DNA from: Acidiferrum sp963764675
GTDB lineage: Bacteria; Acidobacteriota; Terriglobia; Acidiferrales; UBA7541
Length of the DNA: 64,000 bases
NCBI GenBank assembly: GCA_963764675.1
Contig: CAVXTQ010000001.1
Coordinates: 310,001-374,000, forward strand
Direction of reading: 5' to 3'
Part shown: piece after piece, positions 9,378 through 17,378 of the stretch
How positions within the stretch are numbered: position 1 is the first letter of the stretch
How the letters are laid out: every line of letters starts with the position of its first letter
The notes under the pieces: generated by a model
Databases searched by the model: none
Told to the model about the DNA's origin: nothing
What the model saw: only the letters and a program-made list of their open reading frames with translations
Made by a program: the position numbers and the translations under genes

Positions 9378-9425
9378 TTACCGGACAAGTGGAATTTGGG
9401 TGCCGCGAGTTTGGCATGAATCCAG
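9378..9425. repeat. REP-like repeat copy E, interrupted by IS30 copy 2
   Basis: Right flank of IS copy 2: TTACCGGACAAGTGGAA followed by GGTGCCGCGAGTTTGGCATGA. It resembles the flank of copy 1 (TAATCGGAAAAGTGAA ... GGTACGGCAAGTTTCCGG) and the CGGACAAGTG core of the copy at 28757-28814. This is the most degenerate copy. Confidence 0.4.
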
Positions 9426-9482
9426 CGTAGGAAGCGTGAGAAGCTCTAACATCGATGTATAGTCCACGAGTGTCATAAAAGT

Positions 9483-9521
9483 GTCATAGTTCTCGGCTCA
9501 TAACCGGGATAAACGGATCAA
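9483..9521. repeat. Direct repeat, left copy (tRNA anticodon-arm-like)
   Basis: About 39 bp starting GTCATAGTTCTCGGCTCATA, repeated 176 bp downstream with three or so mismatches. The core CTCGGCTCATAACCGGG folds as a 5-bp stem with the 7-nt loop CTCATAA, which is the usual anticodon loop of elongator tRNA-Met (CAU). No D-arm or T-arm is attached, so it is at most a fragment of such a gene. Confidence 0.6.
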
Positions 9522-9607
9522 ATCGCATCAACACGTGGATCGCGTAAGAGGTTGACACGACAGATATAATCAAGAATTTTCACAACGGATCAGAACGGTC
9601 CCATGAA

Positions 9608-9652
9608 TTCCTAGACCTTAGGTCGGGAGTTCGAGCCTCCCCAGCCCCACCA
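9608..9652 (+). pseudogene. 3' fragment of a tRNA gene, tRNA-Arg(CCU)-like
   Basis: The segment fits tRNA positions 32 to the 3' end: anticodon loop TTCCTAG (anticodon CCT), 3' anticodon strand ACCTT, variable loop AGGTC, T-stem GGGAG and CTCCC pairing perfectly round TTCGAGC, acceptor strand CAGCCCC, discriminator A and encoded CCA. The 5' half (D-arm, 5' acceptor GGGGCTG) is absent upstream, so it is not a functional gene. Such 3' pieces are left where integrases use a tRNA gene as attachment site. Confidence 0.7.
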
Positions 9653-9658
9653 CTTGTC

Positions 9659-9697
9659 GTCATAGTTCTCGGCTCATAACCGCGATAAATGGATCAG
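9659..9697. repeat. Direct repeat, right copy
   Basis: Second copy of the 9483-9521 repeat, beginning 6 bp after the CCA of the tRNA fragment. It differs from the left copy at a few positions (AACCGCG for AACCGGG, AAATGGATC for AAACGGATC). The two copies bracket the tRNA fragment. Confidence 0.6.
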
Positions 9698-9971
9698 AAC
9701 GAGCACAAACGGAAGCCTCGCACTTGACCGAAGTCTTGATCCCCATATAAGCGATGGGACGAGTGGCATCACTCCTTTAAGGGGACAGCGTATACGCACG
9801 CGAAAACTGCTACCTCGCCAGGAGTTCGAGCGCGAGGTTCACTTTCGACTCCGCACTGAGGTGCCCGATTCGTCAGTCCAGCAGAAGTGAGATTTTTATA
9901 CCCCAGCCCGTGAGCTGTGAAGTTGGATTTACTCCCCAGAGCCGGTAATAGAAGGGCGTCATACCTGACTC

Positions 9972-12665
9972 TCAGGGCTGGATCAATTTCTTCTTCACGT
10001 TCCATCCCTCCACTTCCACGACCGGTGAGGGCTCGCCAAGGTCTGCCGATCTATAGCTTCCACTTATCTGGCGGGTTTCCCCTGGCAGTAGCGAGAAATA
10101 ATTGTCTTGCCACAAAATCGGAAGGACCTCGTCATCCCTTAGGACATATCGGCTGACGTGGTCGCTCGGCGGGCGCACAACCTTCAGGCGGATCCCAAAC
10201 GCGATCATGCGGCTGGGATTGTGCAACGTCACAGTTGTGGAACTTTCGGCTGCGACCCGCGCTGTTTTTGCCGTCACGCCTAGCTCCACTTCCGGCAAAG
10301 TATTCAACGCCGTGTAATCCGCAAACGTTTTCGTGGGCGTCCACGTCGAAATCGCATATTGACCACTGTCATCTCTGTCAGACCGTTCCCAGTCAAGCGT
10401 CTCCGCCTTCGTGGAAAGCCAGTAGAAATTTTGGCTGATCAGCTCGCCGGATGACTCGATCCGAAGGGTGACAAAATAGGTCGCGCTCAGTCCATTCAAT
10501 TCGGGAAGCACAAACGCTCGAACACTGCTGTCGGGAGCTGCGTCCAGTGTGACTTCCCGGGAGAATTTTTCCGTCATGTCAAGGTTGTACACTTTGGCTG
10601 CAACCTTTAACCCAGGAAAGTTTTTGTAATAGGAATTCACAACGACGATGGATCGATCGTCGTACGAATACTGGACGTGCAGCGGCTCGCATGCCCTCTT
10701 CACGCCAAAGTACGAACCTCCGGGACGCAGATACCAGTCGTAAAGATGCCAGATCATACTGGGCCATGCGTTGTTCAGCATCCACTGGATCACGCCCGTA
10801 GAGTTATATTTGTTGCGACCGTAAGCTTCCATCATCGCTCGGTGCGCTTCGTATGCCTGCAGCTGTGCCTTGCGGGAAAATTCATCCACGGAATTTGATG
10901 GACCATAGCGTTTGTTCAGCGCTTCCGTGAAAACGCCAAGCGTGTCGGACATCCCGCCCGCGTGATATTCCCAGACGGAGTCCAGCGGCCACAGATGATC
11001 TTCGGGAAGCATCATTCGCAAACTTTCGATAGGAGGGATCGCGGGGCCGGGACTGGTCTCGGTGTTGAATCCGTACGCCCCGCCATATTTCGTGTCCAGA
11101 TACCAGAAAGCCGGTGCCACGTATTCGTAGGGCCCGGTCATCTTCACACCGCTCTGTCCCACCAGCGTAGACCTGCCGGAGGCCGAAGACACTGTGGGGT
11201 TCGGCCAATCGACGTCCCTCAGAATCTTCAAATACACACTTTCCACTTTGGGTGGAGGTGGAAAATCGCTGCCGTTCAACCACGTGAAGACCGACGGATG
11301 TCGCTCGAGGCGGAGGATCTGGTCGTGCAGAGACGCAGCAGCTACCACCTCATTTTCCGTATCCCATTCTCCCCATTTTTCCCACTGGTCGCAGCAGCAC
11401 CACCCAGCCATCACCAGGATCCCCATCCGGTCGCAGAGTTCCAAAAAATGATCGTTCTCTAGCTTGCCTTCTAGCCGAATGGCATTCAGGTTGAGATCGC
11501 GAACGTAATTAAGCTCCGCCAGTTGCCGCTCTGGTGAAGAACGCAGCATGAGGTCAAAGCTGTATCCAGCACCACGGATGAGAATGTTCTTTCCGTTGAT
11601 GTGGTAGACCCGGTGTCCTTTTTCGTCTATCTCAGAAGTGATCTGTCGAACACCAAATTGAATGTGGCTGGAATCCGAAACCGTTCCACTAATTTCAAAT
11701 TGTATTTCTAGTGGATAAAGATTCTGCGGACCCACCTGAGCCGGCCACCACAGCCTAGGGTTCTTTACCTTGAGCTGCGCGAAATTCTCCGGAGTGAATC
11801 GGACCAGCTTTGTTTCATTCGCGCCAAGTTGCACCGGTTGCGAGAATTCGATGTCCTCGATCCTTCCCCTCAGGGTTCCCTCAATCGCATGATCGGAGGA
11901 GTTCTGCAAATCAACCCTCAGCGTCAGTTCGGCCTGGTCTGTCGAAGGCAGATTGAGTTTGGTGAATACCGCCGGAAAACGGAGCGCCACCGGACCAGTG
12001 GCGTCGATATGCACGTCGCGCCAGATGCCCATTTCTTTGTCCGGAGGCATGGGCGCCCAGTCCACAAGGGTGATGGCCAGGTCGTGCGGCTGGGGTGGAA
12101 AAACCTCGATGGCAAGCGAGTTCGTTTCGCCTGGCCGCGCAACCGCGGAAACCTCCAGATTAAACAGCCGCCACGTTCCTACCAACTTGTCGGCGGATGA
12201 GATCTGACGGCCGTTCATCCATACATTTGCCCGGTAATTGATGCCATCGAAATTCAACCACAGTGTTTTTCCTCGATACTCGGCAGGAAGCTGGAAGTCC
12301 GTGCGAAACCACCACGAGTGCAGAAACGGACTTCCCGGCGGCATCATCAACTCCGAAAAATCGCTGAACATCGGGTAACTGGCTCCAGATATCGAGCGCA
12401 GATTCATCCCAACGTACGGGTCCGGATACACCCGATTCTTGACCAGCGCGCTCAACACTGTAGAAGGCAGAGTAGTCGGATACCAATCCCGCGACTTGAA
12501 ACCCGGTGTGGAAATGGCGTCTCCTGTTTCGCGCACGTTAGCCGAGGATTGTACGGCCCACCCCTCGCGGAGCAAGAGAGAAGCGCCACCTTCGGCTGGC
12601 GAATTGGCCAGCGCCAAGCCCGCCGTGTAAAAAGAGAAAATTGCGCATCTCAGAAGTCGAATCAT
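9972..12665 (-). CDS. Exported GH2 glycoside hydrolase, exo-beta-glucosaminidase/mannosidase-like
   Basis: 897 residues with a Sec-type signal peptide (about 1-22). Order: sugar-binding jelly roll (WLNFDGINYRANVWMNGRQI, about 145-165), immunoglobulin-like domain, then the TIM barrel with NAIRLEGKLEND and GWCCCDQWEKWG. The candidate acid/base is the Asp of WLNGSD rather than the usual Glu of W.GNE, and the nucleophile is the Glu of FNTETSPG. Exo-beta-D-glucosaminidases of the CsxA type share this Asp/Glu pair, which supports that subgroup over beta-galactosidase. It should act on the non-reducing end of an oligosaccharide outside the cytoplasm. It overlaps the upstream M24-like gene by 4 bp and is its operon partner. 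Confidence 0.85.
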   Translation of the reverse strand: MIRLLRCAIFSFYTAGLALANSPAEGGASLLLREGWAVQSSANVRETGDAISTPGFKSRDWYPTTLPSTVLSALVKNRVYPDPYVGMNLRSISGASYPMFSDFSELMMPPGSPFLHSWWFRTDFQLPAEYRGKTLWLNFDGINYRANVWMNGRQISSADKLVGTWRLFNLEVSAVARPGETNSLAIEVFPPQPHDLAITLVDWAPMPPDKEMGIWRDVHIDATGPVALRFPAVFTKLNLPSTDQAELTLRVDLQNSSDHAIEGTLRGRIEDIEFSQPVQLGANETKLVRFTPENFAQLKVKNPRLWWPAQVGPQNLYPLEIQFEISGTVSDSSHIQFGVRQITSEIDEKGHRVYHINGKNILIRGAGYSFDLMLRSSPERQLAELNYVRDLNLNAIRLEGKLENDHFLELCDRMGILVMAGWCCCDQWEKWGEWDTENEVVAAASLHDQILRLERHPSVFTWLNGSDFPPPPKVESVYLKILRDVDWPNPTVSSASGRSTLVGQSGVKMTGPYEYVAPAFWYLDTKYGGAYGFNTETSPGPAIPPIESLRMMLPEDHLWPLDSVWEYHAGGMSDTLGVFTEALNKRYGPSNSVDEFSRKAQLQAYEAHRAMMEAYGRNKYNSTGVIQWMLNNAWPSMIWHLYDWYLRPGGSYFGVKRACEPLHVQYSYDDRSIVVVNSYYKNFPGLKVAAKVYNLDMTEKFSREVTLDAAPDSSVRAFVLPELNGLSATYFVTLRIESSGELISQNFYWLSTKAETLDWERSDRDDSGQYAISTWTPTKTFADYTALNTLPEVELGVTAKTARVAAESSTTVTLHNPSRMIAFGIRLKVVRPPSDHVSRYVLRDDEVLPILWQDNYFSLLPGETRQISGSYRSADLGEPSPVVEVEGWNVKKKLIQP

Positions 12666-14023
12666 GGCTGGGCCTGCACCAATTCCTGCACGTTCACCGG
12701 CAACTTCGATAACTTTTCAACACCCATCCCAAATTTTCCGAGCGTGTTCTCGACCACGCAGAAGTCAAACCCAGGAATGACCACTTCGTTCCAATGATTG
12801 CCGATGCCGCGCAGCGCCACATCCAGCATGGTCACAATCTGTGAACCAAGCGGCTCGTGACTATCCAATGTAATGGCGCCGAAGAATTCCTGGCATTCCG
12901 TGTACCCGGAATTATGCGTTCCGGTGTACGGTTTGAGTGCGGCCAGGTCGATCTGTTTTCCAATCCGTTTTGATACTTCACCAGAGTGCCCGCTGAAGTA
13001 GTCCACCAGAGCTTGCTCCTGGAGACGCGCGGGCAGATTCTCCGCGGCCACTTTCCGGTACCATTCCTCACCGACCTGGTAACCGCCCTCCACAAGTTTG
13101 AACCAGTACCGCTGCTCGTCGCTTACCTTCGATGGACGATCAACTGCAATCACAGAGCGCCGGACGCAAGCGGTCAGACCGTCACGCTTAGGAGCCACGC
13201 CGAGGTGCACCCATTCACCTTCGCCGATCGGACGATTCAGCGCCGGCCCAATCAGCGTCCGATTGGCGTCATTCGCGCCCACCATAATTTTGAAGCCGTC
13301 ATCTTCGGAGCCGAGCATGCGGCCGGTCCATGCTCCCCAAGCTGCCACCTCGCTCTCCAGTCGTCCGGGGCGCAACACCGCGAGCATGGCGTGTAGCATC
13401 GCGTCGCCGACTCGGGCAGCATCGGCGATCAGTTGCATTTCGCGGTCGCTCTTCTCGTATTTCACCTTGAAATAAAGTTCCTGCGCGTCCACAACGCCAT
13501 CTGCACCAAATAGTTCTTCCAGATAACTCACGAGTCCAGCCGGGAGAACCTGGCGAGGCGTCAATAGCGCAACGTGATCGACCGGCCCGCCCGCTGCCTG
13601 CGTAATTACATCTTCCAGTCGTTCGGCTGCGATGGGATACTTCTCGTCCGCCAACTGCAGCATTTCCACTTTATGGACTACGGCGCCCGCACGCCCGGCT
13701 AACTGTTCGGCTACGTAGCCTCCTTCAAGTCCCGCAACAATATGAAATCCCGTTGGCCCGACAACGCCCGCCACCTGCTCGATCGAAACGTTGATGTTCC
13801 CGCCCAAGTAGGGAACGTCGCCGCAATAATGTTCGTCGGAGAAAACAATTCCTACCTTGTGTCCGCTCCGCTGAAGGGCCTGATTGATATTCTTTGTGCG
13901 CGCTTGGAATTCTTCTTTGGTCACCGCCAGACTTCGATCTATCGGCGAAGCATTCTCAAGAATGCGCAGGACGCGCTCCAGATCCTGGCGATGTTCAGCA
14001 CTGGTTGGGCTATTGAGCTTCAT
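12662..14023 (-). CDS. M24 (aminopeptidase P/creatinase)-like protein, metal ligands not recognisable
   Basis: 453 residues, cytoplasmic (no signal peptide). An N-terminal creatinase-like domain (about 30-200) is followed by a pita-bread-like domain (VKYEKSDREMQLIADAARVGDAMLHAML; RPGRLESEVAAW). In M24 enzymes two Asp, one His and two Glu bind the metals. Here the first Asp site reads VHLGVAP and the second TACVRRS, so both Asp appear lost, and the third block (TGTHNSGYTECQEFF, LDSHEP, TMLDVALRG) fits the His/Glu positions poorly. It may be a divergent hydrolase or a non-catalytic relative. The stop overlaps the GH2 start by 4 bp (first gene of the pair). Confidence 0.7.
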   Translation of the reverse strand: MKLNSPTSAEHRQDLERVLRILENASPIDRSLAVTKEEFQARTKNINQALQRSGHKVGIVFSDEHYCGDVPYLGGNINVSIEQVAGVVGPTGFHIVAGLEGGYVAEQLAGRAGAVVHKVEMLQLADEKYPIAAERLEDVITQAAGGPVDHVALLTPRQVLPAGLVSYLEELFGADGVVDAQELYFKVKYEKSDREMQLIADAARVGDAMLHAMLAVLRPGRLESEVAAWGAWTGRMLGSEDDGFKIMVGANDANRTLIGPALNRPIGEGEWVHLGVAPKRDGLTACVRRSVIAVDRPSKVSDEQRYWFKLVEGGYQVGEEWYRKVAAENLPARLQEQALVDYFSGHSGEVSKRIGKQIDLAALKPYTGTHNSGYTECQEFFGAITLDSHEPLGSQIVTMLDVALRGIGNHWNEVVIPGFDFCVVENTLGKFGMGVEKLSKLPVNVQELVQAQP

Positions 14024-14409
14024 CCGGCTCCCGCCTTACCCAAAACTGACGTCAGCGACCTCCGCATCCACGGATAACATATAACTGCCCGCCACAGAAT
14101 TCAAAGTCCTCAAATGCTTCTTGTCCTGCAGTTTGAAGAACTGTGTTAGCCGTCAAGCAGAATCAGTAACATCAAAAGCTGTAACAGCGACAGAAAAAAG
14201 AACCCCAGAAGGCTGAAAAGAAAAACGCCAACGACGCTCAGAAACAGCTTCCGTCCTTTTGCAAATGAATTGGGTAACTTCTTCCGACTCGATCATTCCA
14301 CCGCACGAAACGTACAAACGTTGTGAAGCTGGACACGCCTGCCCCTCGGGCCAGTTATTCGTGCGCGCACGCGTGTGTCAGAGTTGTCGGGTCTGAAAGA
14401 AGGTGAACA
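14024..14409. other. Intergenic region between divergent genes, no clear gene
   Basis: 386 bp upstream of both the M24-like gene and the small gene at 14410. A minus-strand hydrophobic frame ends at 14146 (LFLSVVGVFLF, LLQLLMLLILLDG) but has no ATG, GTG or TTG start after an in-frame stop, so I do not call it. The promoters of both flanking genes must lie here. Confidence 0.4.
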
Positions 14410-14739
14410 ATGCGAGCCAATTTTGAGGTGGTGGAAGGGCCATTCGAACACAAGAGATATAAGGACGCGGCAGTCCGTATCTCAATCGGCGGTCAGCGCC
14501 AGCTGTGGCACACGCGTACGGTCGGCGAACTCTGCTTGTCACCGGAAAAGAACGGCCCATCGACTACCTTCCGCAGAAAGGCTGGTCACTGGTTTCAGGT
14601 TGTCAGCGGAGATTTGAAAGAACACGGGAAGGATCCTGACTTCGACCGCTTTTTGGACCAGTTGTATCAGCGGCTGGAACCTCTGCTGATGACAATTCTA
14701 ACGAACGTTGAGACTGAAGTGGGTAGTCTAGTCTCGTAA
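14410..14739 (+). CDS. Small protein of unknown function
   Basis: 109 residues, soluble, no signal peptide. The ATG at 14410 follows a purine-rich ribosome site (AAGGTGAAC, 14400-14408). I do not recognise the family. The first 60 residues look like a small beta-rich fold (ISIGGQRQLWHTRTVGELCLS), the rest is helical and acidic (DFDRFLDQLYQRLEPLLMTILTNVETEVG). First of three small genes on this strand. Confidence 0.6.
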   Translation: MRANFEVVEGPFEHKRYKDAAVRISIGGQRQLWHTRTVGELCLSPEKNGPSTTFRRKAGHWFQVVSGDLKEHGKDPDFDRFLDQLYQRLEPLLMTILTNVETEVGSLVS

Positions 14740-14889
14740 GTTGTTCCCTGCGGGCGTCCTGTCTCGCCTCTTACCATAGTTCAGCTTTGGTCTCACCTGT
14801 ACGTCCGACCATCTTCTCGGTTTGGACGTGGACCGCATAGACTCATTGCTGATATTCAACAGAAGACTGATTTTTCTAAGGCTGGCAAA

Positions 14890-15108
14890 ATGCTCAGACT
14901 TGACTACGTATCCTGCATTTTAACTGTGCTCTCAACCTTCCTGGTCGGCAAGAAACTATGGCAGGGCTGGATCATCGCGGGAGTGAACAGCGTCATAATC
15001 TGCATGATCGGTATGCGGACAGCACAATTCGGATTCGTCCCTGCCAACGTTTTTTGCATGGGACTCTACGCGAACAACTTGTGGGCTTGGCGAAGCAAGA
15101 GACCATAA
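14890..15108 (+). CDS. Small membrane protein, two or three TM segments
   Basis: 72 residues with two clear hydrophobic segments (about 6-40, YVSCILTVLSTFLVGK and WIIAGVNSVIICMIG) and a third, weaker one at about 47-65 (FGFVPANVFCMGLY), ending WAWRSKRP with positive charge, as for a cytoplasmic tail. The pattern vaguely recalls half of a PnuC-type vitamin transporter, but it is too short to assign. The stop is 8 bp before the ATG of the next small gene. Confidence 0.55.
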   Translation: MLRLDYVSCILTVLSTFLVGKKLWQGWIIAGVNSVIICMIGMRTAQFGFVPANVFCMGLYANNLWAWRSKRP

Positions 15109-15116
15109 GAGTAGCG

Positions 15117-15335
15117 ATGGACAATCTAGATTACTCGTGGCAGCGAGCCTACATGGCCGCAGTCCGCGAAGCTTACGGCAGCCTGATGCGAATTCGAATT
15201 CATGAGGCGCTAGCAGCGATAGAGCTGCGTCGGCTGAATCTCATCGAAATAGACGGCGAGGAAGATCGTGCTCTTAGGGACGCTGAGAGAGCGCTAGAGA
15301 CTCTGAAAGCAGAACTATCGGACGGGGAGGCCTGA
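15117..15335 (+). CDS. Small charged alpha-helical protein of unknown function
   Basis: 72 residues from ATG 15117, only 8 bp after the small membrane protein gene; a longer frame from 14958 would overlap that gene entirely and is unlikely. Composition is rich in Glu, Arg, Leu and Ala with heptad-like spacing (RIRIHEALAAIELRRLNLIEI; LRDAERALETLKAEL), suggesting one or two long helices or a coiled coil. It probably forms an operon with the membrane protein. Confidence 0.5.
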   Translation: MDNLDYSWQRAYMAAVREAYGSLMRIRIHEALAAIELRRLNLIEIDGEEDRALRDAERALETLKAELSDGEA

Positions 15336-15399
15336 GATTCGGCACGGTTTAGGGTTCGGAATTACCCGAATCGTCTGATTGTCGTGTCAGCGATCGCGA

Positions 15400-16614
15400 T
15401 TAAATTGTTAGCTTCAAAAGCCGAGCGGCGTTTTCGTAATATACTTTCTTGAGAATGCCCTCGGGCAAACCAATGCCATAAATGCGCCAACGTCCCTGAG
15501 GTGGAACGGGCGCTGGCGCATAGTCGAAATATTCGTCTTCGGTCTCCAAAAACCGGTAGTAAATCTCATAAAGTTCATCCCCGAAAATTTGCTGAGGCGT
15601 ATCGGTTCCGTTTGGAACCGCATCCGTACCGAAAACAATTCGGTCCTGATATTTGTCAAAAAACTTGCGCGACATGCGGGGTTGTCGACCTAGCTCACCA
15701 ACTCTCGCGGCCAGTTCCACAACCATATTCGGAAAGCGGTCCATGCACTGACCGACGTAGGGAAGATTTTCCGCGTTATTTCCTATATGAAGCACAATGA
15801 ATTGCGTCTTCGGATGCTTTGCAAGAACGCGATTTCTAGCTTCCAATAGCTCCGCGTTACTTGGGAAGTCCTTGCCATGGAAAGACCAATCCGGATGGTT
15901 GTTCAACTCTTCGAACCGCTCGTTTGTTCGATCTGTCGGAAGAAAGAATGCTTCTGGATCGGATACATGAATTGCCACAGGAATACCCAGCGAGCCGCAG
16001 ACCTCCCACATCGGATCGAACCGGATGTCGTCAATTGCCACCAGCGGACCCTCCGAAATGTTTTCTCTCAGATACAAACCCAGAGTTTTTAGAACTTTTA
16101 CACCGCGCGCTCCCGCTTGATGTGCGCGAACGATCTCGTCAGCTTGAAACTTATCGAATCCTGGTTGGTTAGCGCGATCCCACATAGGCTCGGTAAAGGT
16201 GAGAAATCTATCGGGATGTGGTTGCTGGAATTTCTGAATCGCTTCACTCAACCCTTTTCCTGATCCACCAGTCAGGTTCACCATGATTCGAATATTTTTC
16301 CGATCCATGACAGGCAATAGCGTTTCCGGTGTCGCGAGAAAATCCATTATTTCTCCAACACCTACTCCGTTCACGGACTTTGCTCTGATCGACAGGTGAG
16401 AGTGAATATCGATAACCGGATAGCGCGAGCGAGGAACTTTTGTTTCTGGCACGTGCAGCATGCTTTTCGGCTGAAAGTCGGCAAGGTCGAGCTTCATCTT
16501 GCCGGATCCTTCGGGAGATTTGAGTTGTGTGCCGCCTACCCCTGCAGGCAAGGACCCAGCTACTGCGACCAAGCCCATGCTCTCCAACCAGCGCCTTCGA
16601 CCAATGCTGCTCAT
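15400..16614 (-). CDS. Exported amidohydrolase-2 family TIM-barrel hydrolase
   Basis: 404 residues. The ATG at 16614 follows AGGAGG with 4-nt spacing. The N-terminus RRRWLESMGLVAVAGSLPAGVGG resembles a Tat signal with a weak twin arginine. Metal-site motifs of the amidohydrolase-2 (ACMSD/decarboxylase-like) family are in order: IDIHSHLS, GVKVLKTLGLY, PVAIHVSDPEAFF, FIVLHIGNN and FGTDAVPNG. It should hydrolyse or decarboxylate a small organic substrate, using one or two divalent ions, in the periplasm. The specific substrate is not evident. A solitary gene. Confidence 0.85.
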   Translation of the reverse strand: MSSIGRRRWLESMGLVAVAGSLPAGVGGTQLKSPEGSGKMKLDLADFQPKSMLHVPETKVPRSRYPVIDIHSHLSIRAKSVNGVGVGEIMDFLATPETLLPVMDRKNIRIMVNLTGGSGKGLSEAIQKFQQPHPDRFLTFTEPMWDRANQPGFDKFQADEIVRAHQAGARGVKVLKTLGLYLRENISEGPLVAIDDIRFDPMWEVCGSLGIPVAIHVSDPEAFFLPTDRTNERFEELNNHPDWSFHGKDFPSNAELLEARNRVLAKHPKTQFIVLHIGNNAENLPYVGQCMDRFPNMVVELAARVGELGRQPRMSRKFFDKYQDRIVFGTDAVPNGTDTPQQIFGDELYEIYYRFLETEDEYFDYAPAPVPPQGRWRIYGIGLPEGILKKVYYENAARLLKLTI

Positions 16615-16768
16615 GCATCCTCCTCACACTGTTTCTCTGCCCAGTTACATATCCAAACTGTTTTGCAAGAAAGACCGAATTTGCAGGTCACACCGCTTCG
16701 TAATCCGCTGACTGTCGGGCAGTACGCGCAGTCAGAGGTGTTCTAGTGGCTAGCCAAGCTCTATCCCC

Positions 16769-16796
16769 AGTGTCTGGTAATCCGACTTATCGCCCA
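16769..16796. repeat. REP-like repeat copy C (tail part)
   Basis: CCAGTGTCTGGTAATCCGAC at 16768-16787, continuing TTATCGCCC, matches the tail of the copy at 28757-28779 (complement) at about 22 of 29 positions and copy B. The left half of the repeat is not clear here. Confidence 0.45.
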
Positions 16797-17309
16797 ATGG
16801 CCACTAAGCCGGAATCTTAACCTTCCTGTTACACTCGTATTATAATTCCAAAGGCGAAAACGAAGGCCTAAACTCCCGGCGTGGCGCCACGGCACTTTTT
16901 GACGCGACCCTTCACGCGGCCTCGAAACAGCTCACTCTAGCCGACACTCACTCTTCAATACGGCGAGCGATTTTTCTGTTCTCAGAGGGCGAGGACAAGA
17001 CCAGTCACAATTCTCTTGGAGTACCTACAAAGAGTAAATCTCACGGGAATCGCGTTTCACACAGCTGTGTGGTAGCAGTACGATTAAATCCATGTAGCGA
17101 TTGTGTCTGCTTTCTCGCTGGTTTCTTTGCGATTCGGACTTGCGCGGAACCCAAATCACCGAATCTTCGATCGAAGCGACTCATCGCGCCATAACTTTAG
17201 AGCCGTTTATTTCAAAGGGTTACCCAACTTGTCTGCGGCTCGGTGATTGCCGGGGAGGTTGCCAGTGGATCAGCCGAAAGTCGATTTGGCTGCTATTCAG
17301 CAAGAGAAG

Positions 17310-17336
17310 AAGGGCGCTCCGACTTCCAGCGCCCTT
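17310..17336 (-). terminator. Intrinsic terminator of the TonB receptor gene
   Basis: On the minus strand a perfect 9-bp stem AAGGGCGCT/AGCGCCCTT with a 9-nt loop is followed by TTCTTCTCTT, 43 bp beyond the receptor stop codon. Confidence 0.75.
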
Positions 17337-17378
17337 CCTAACGCCCTGCCTGAACTCAGACCCAACAAGCTGAATAGG

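Larger units (their letters stand above)
9381..9971. other. Gene-free stretch with tRNA relic and direct repeats
   Basis: No convincing coding frame in about 590 bp. It holds repeat copy E, two direct repeats (9483-9521 and 9659-9697) and a 3' tRNA fragment (9608-9652) between them. The remainder up to the GH2 stop codon shows nothing recognisable. The short minus-strand frame at 9769-10005 overlaps the GH2 gene end and has no ribosome site. Confidence 0.6.
16615..17378. other. Intergenic region, no gene seen
   Basis: 764 bp between the amidohydrolase start and the receptor stop. It holds repeat copy C (16769-16796) and the receptor terminator (17310-17336). A TATTATAAT box near 16838 could be a -10 element but no gene follows. 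The plus frame at 17101-17373 has no ribosome site or recognisable protein and runs through the terminator. Confidence 0.5.

Noticed and set aside
14146..14290. Minus-strand small hydrophobic peptide
   Set aside because: The hydrophobic frame has an in-frame stop upstream and no start codon; the ATG nearby opens a different frame.
17101..17373. 90-codon plus-strand frame
   Set aside because: Runs through the receptor terminator hairpin, no ribosome site, no recognisable protein.
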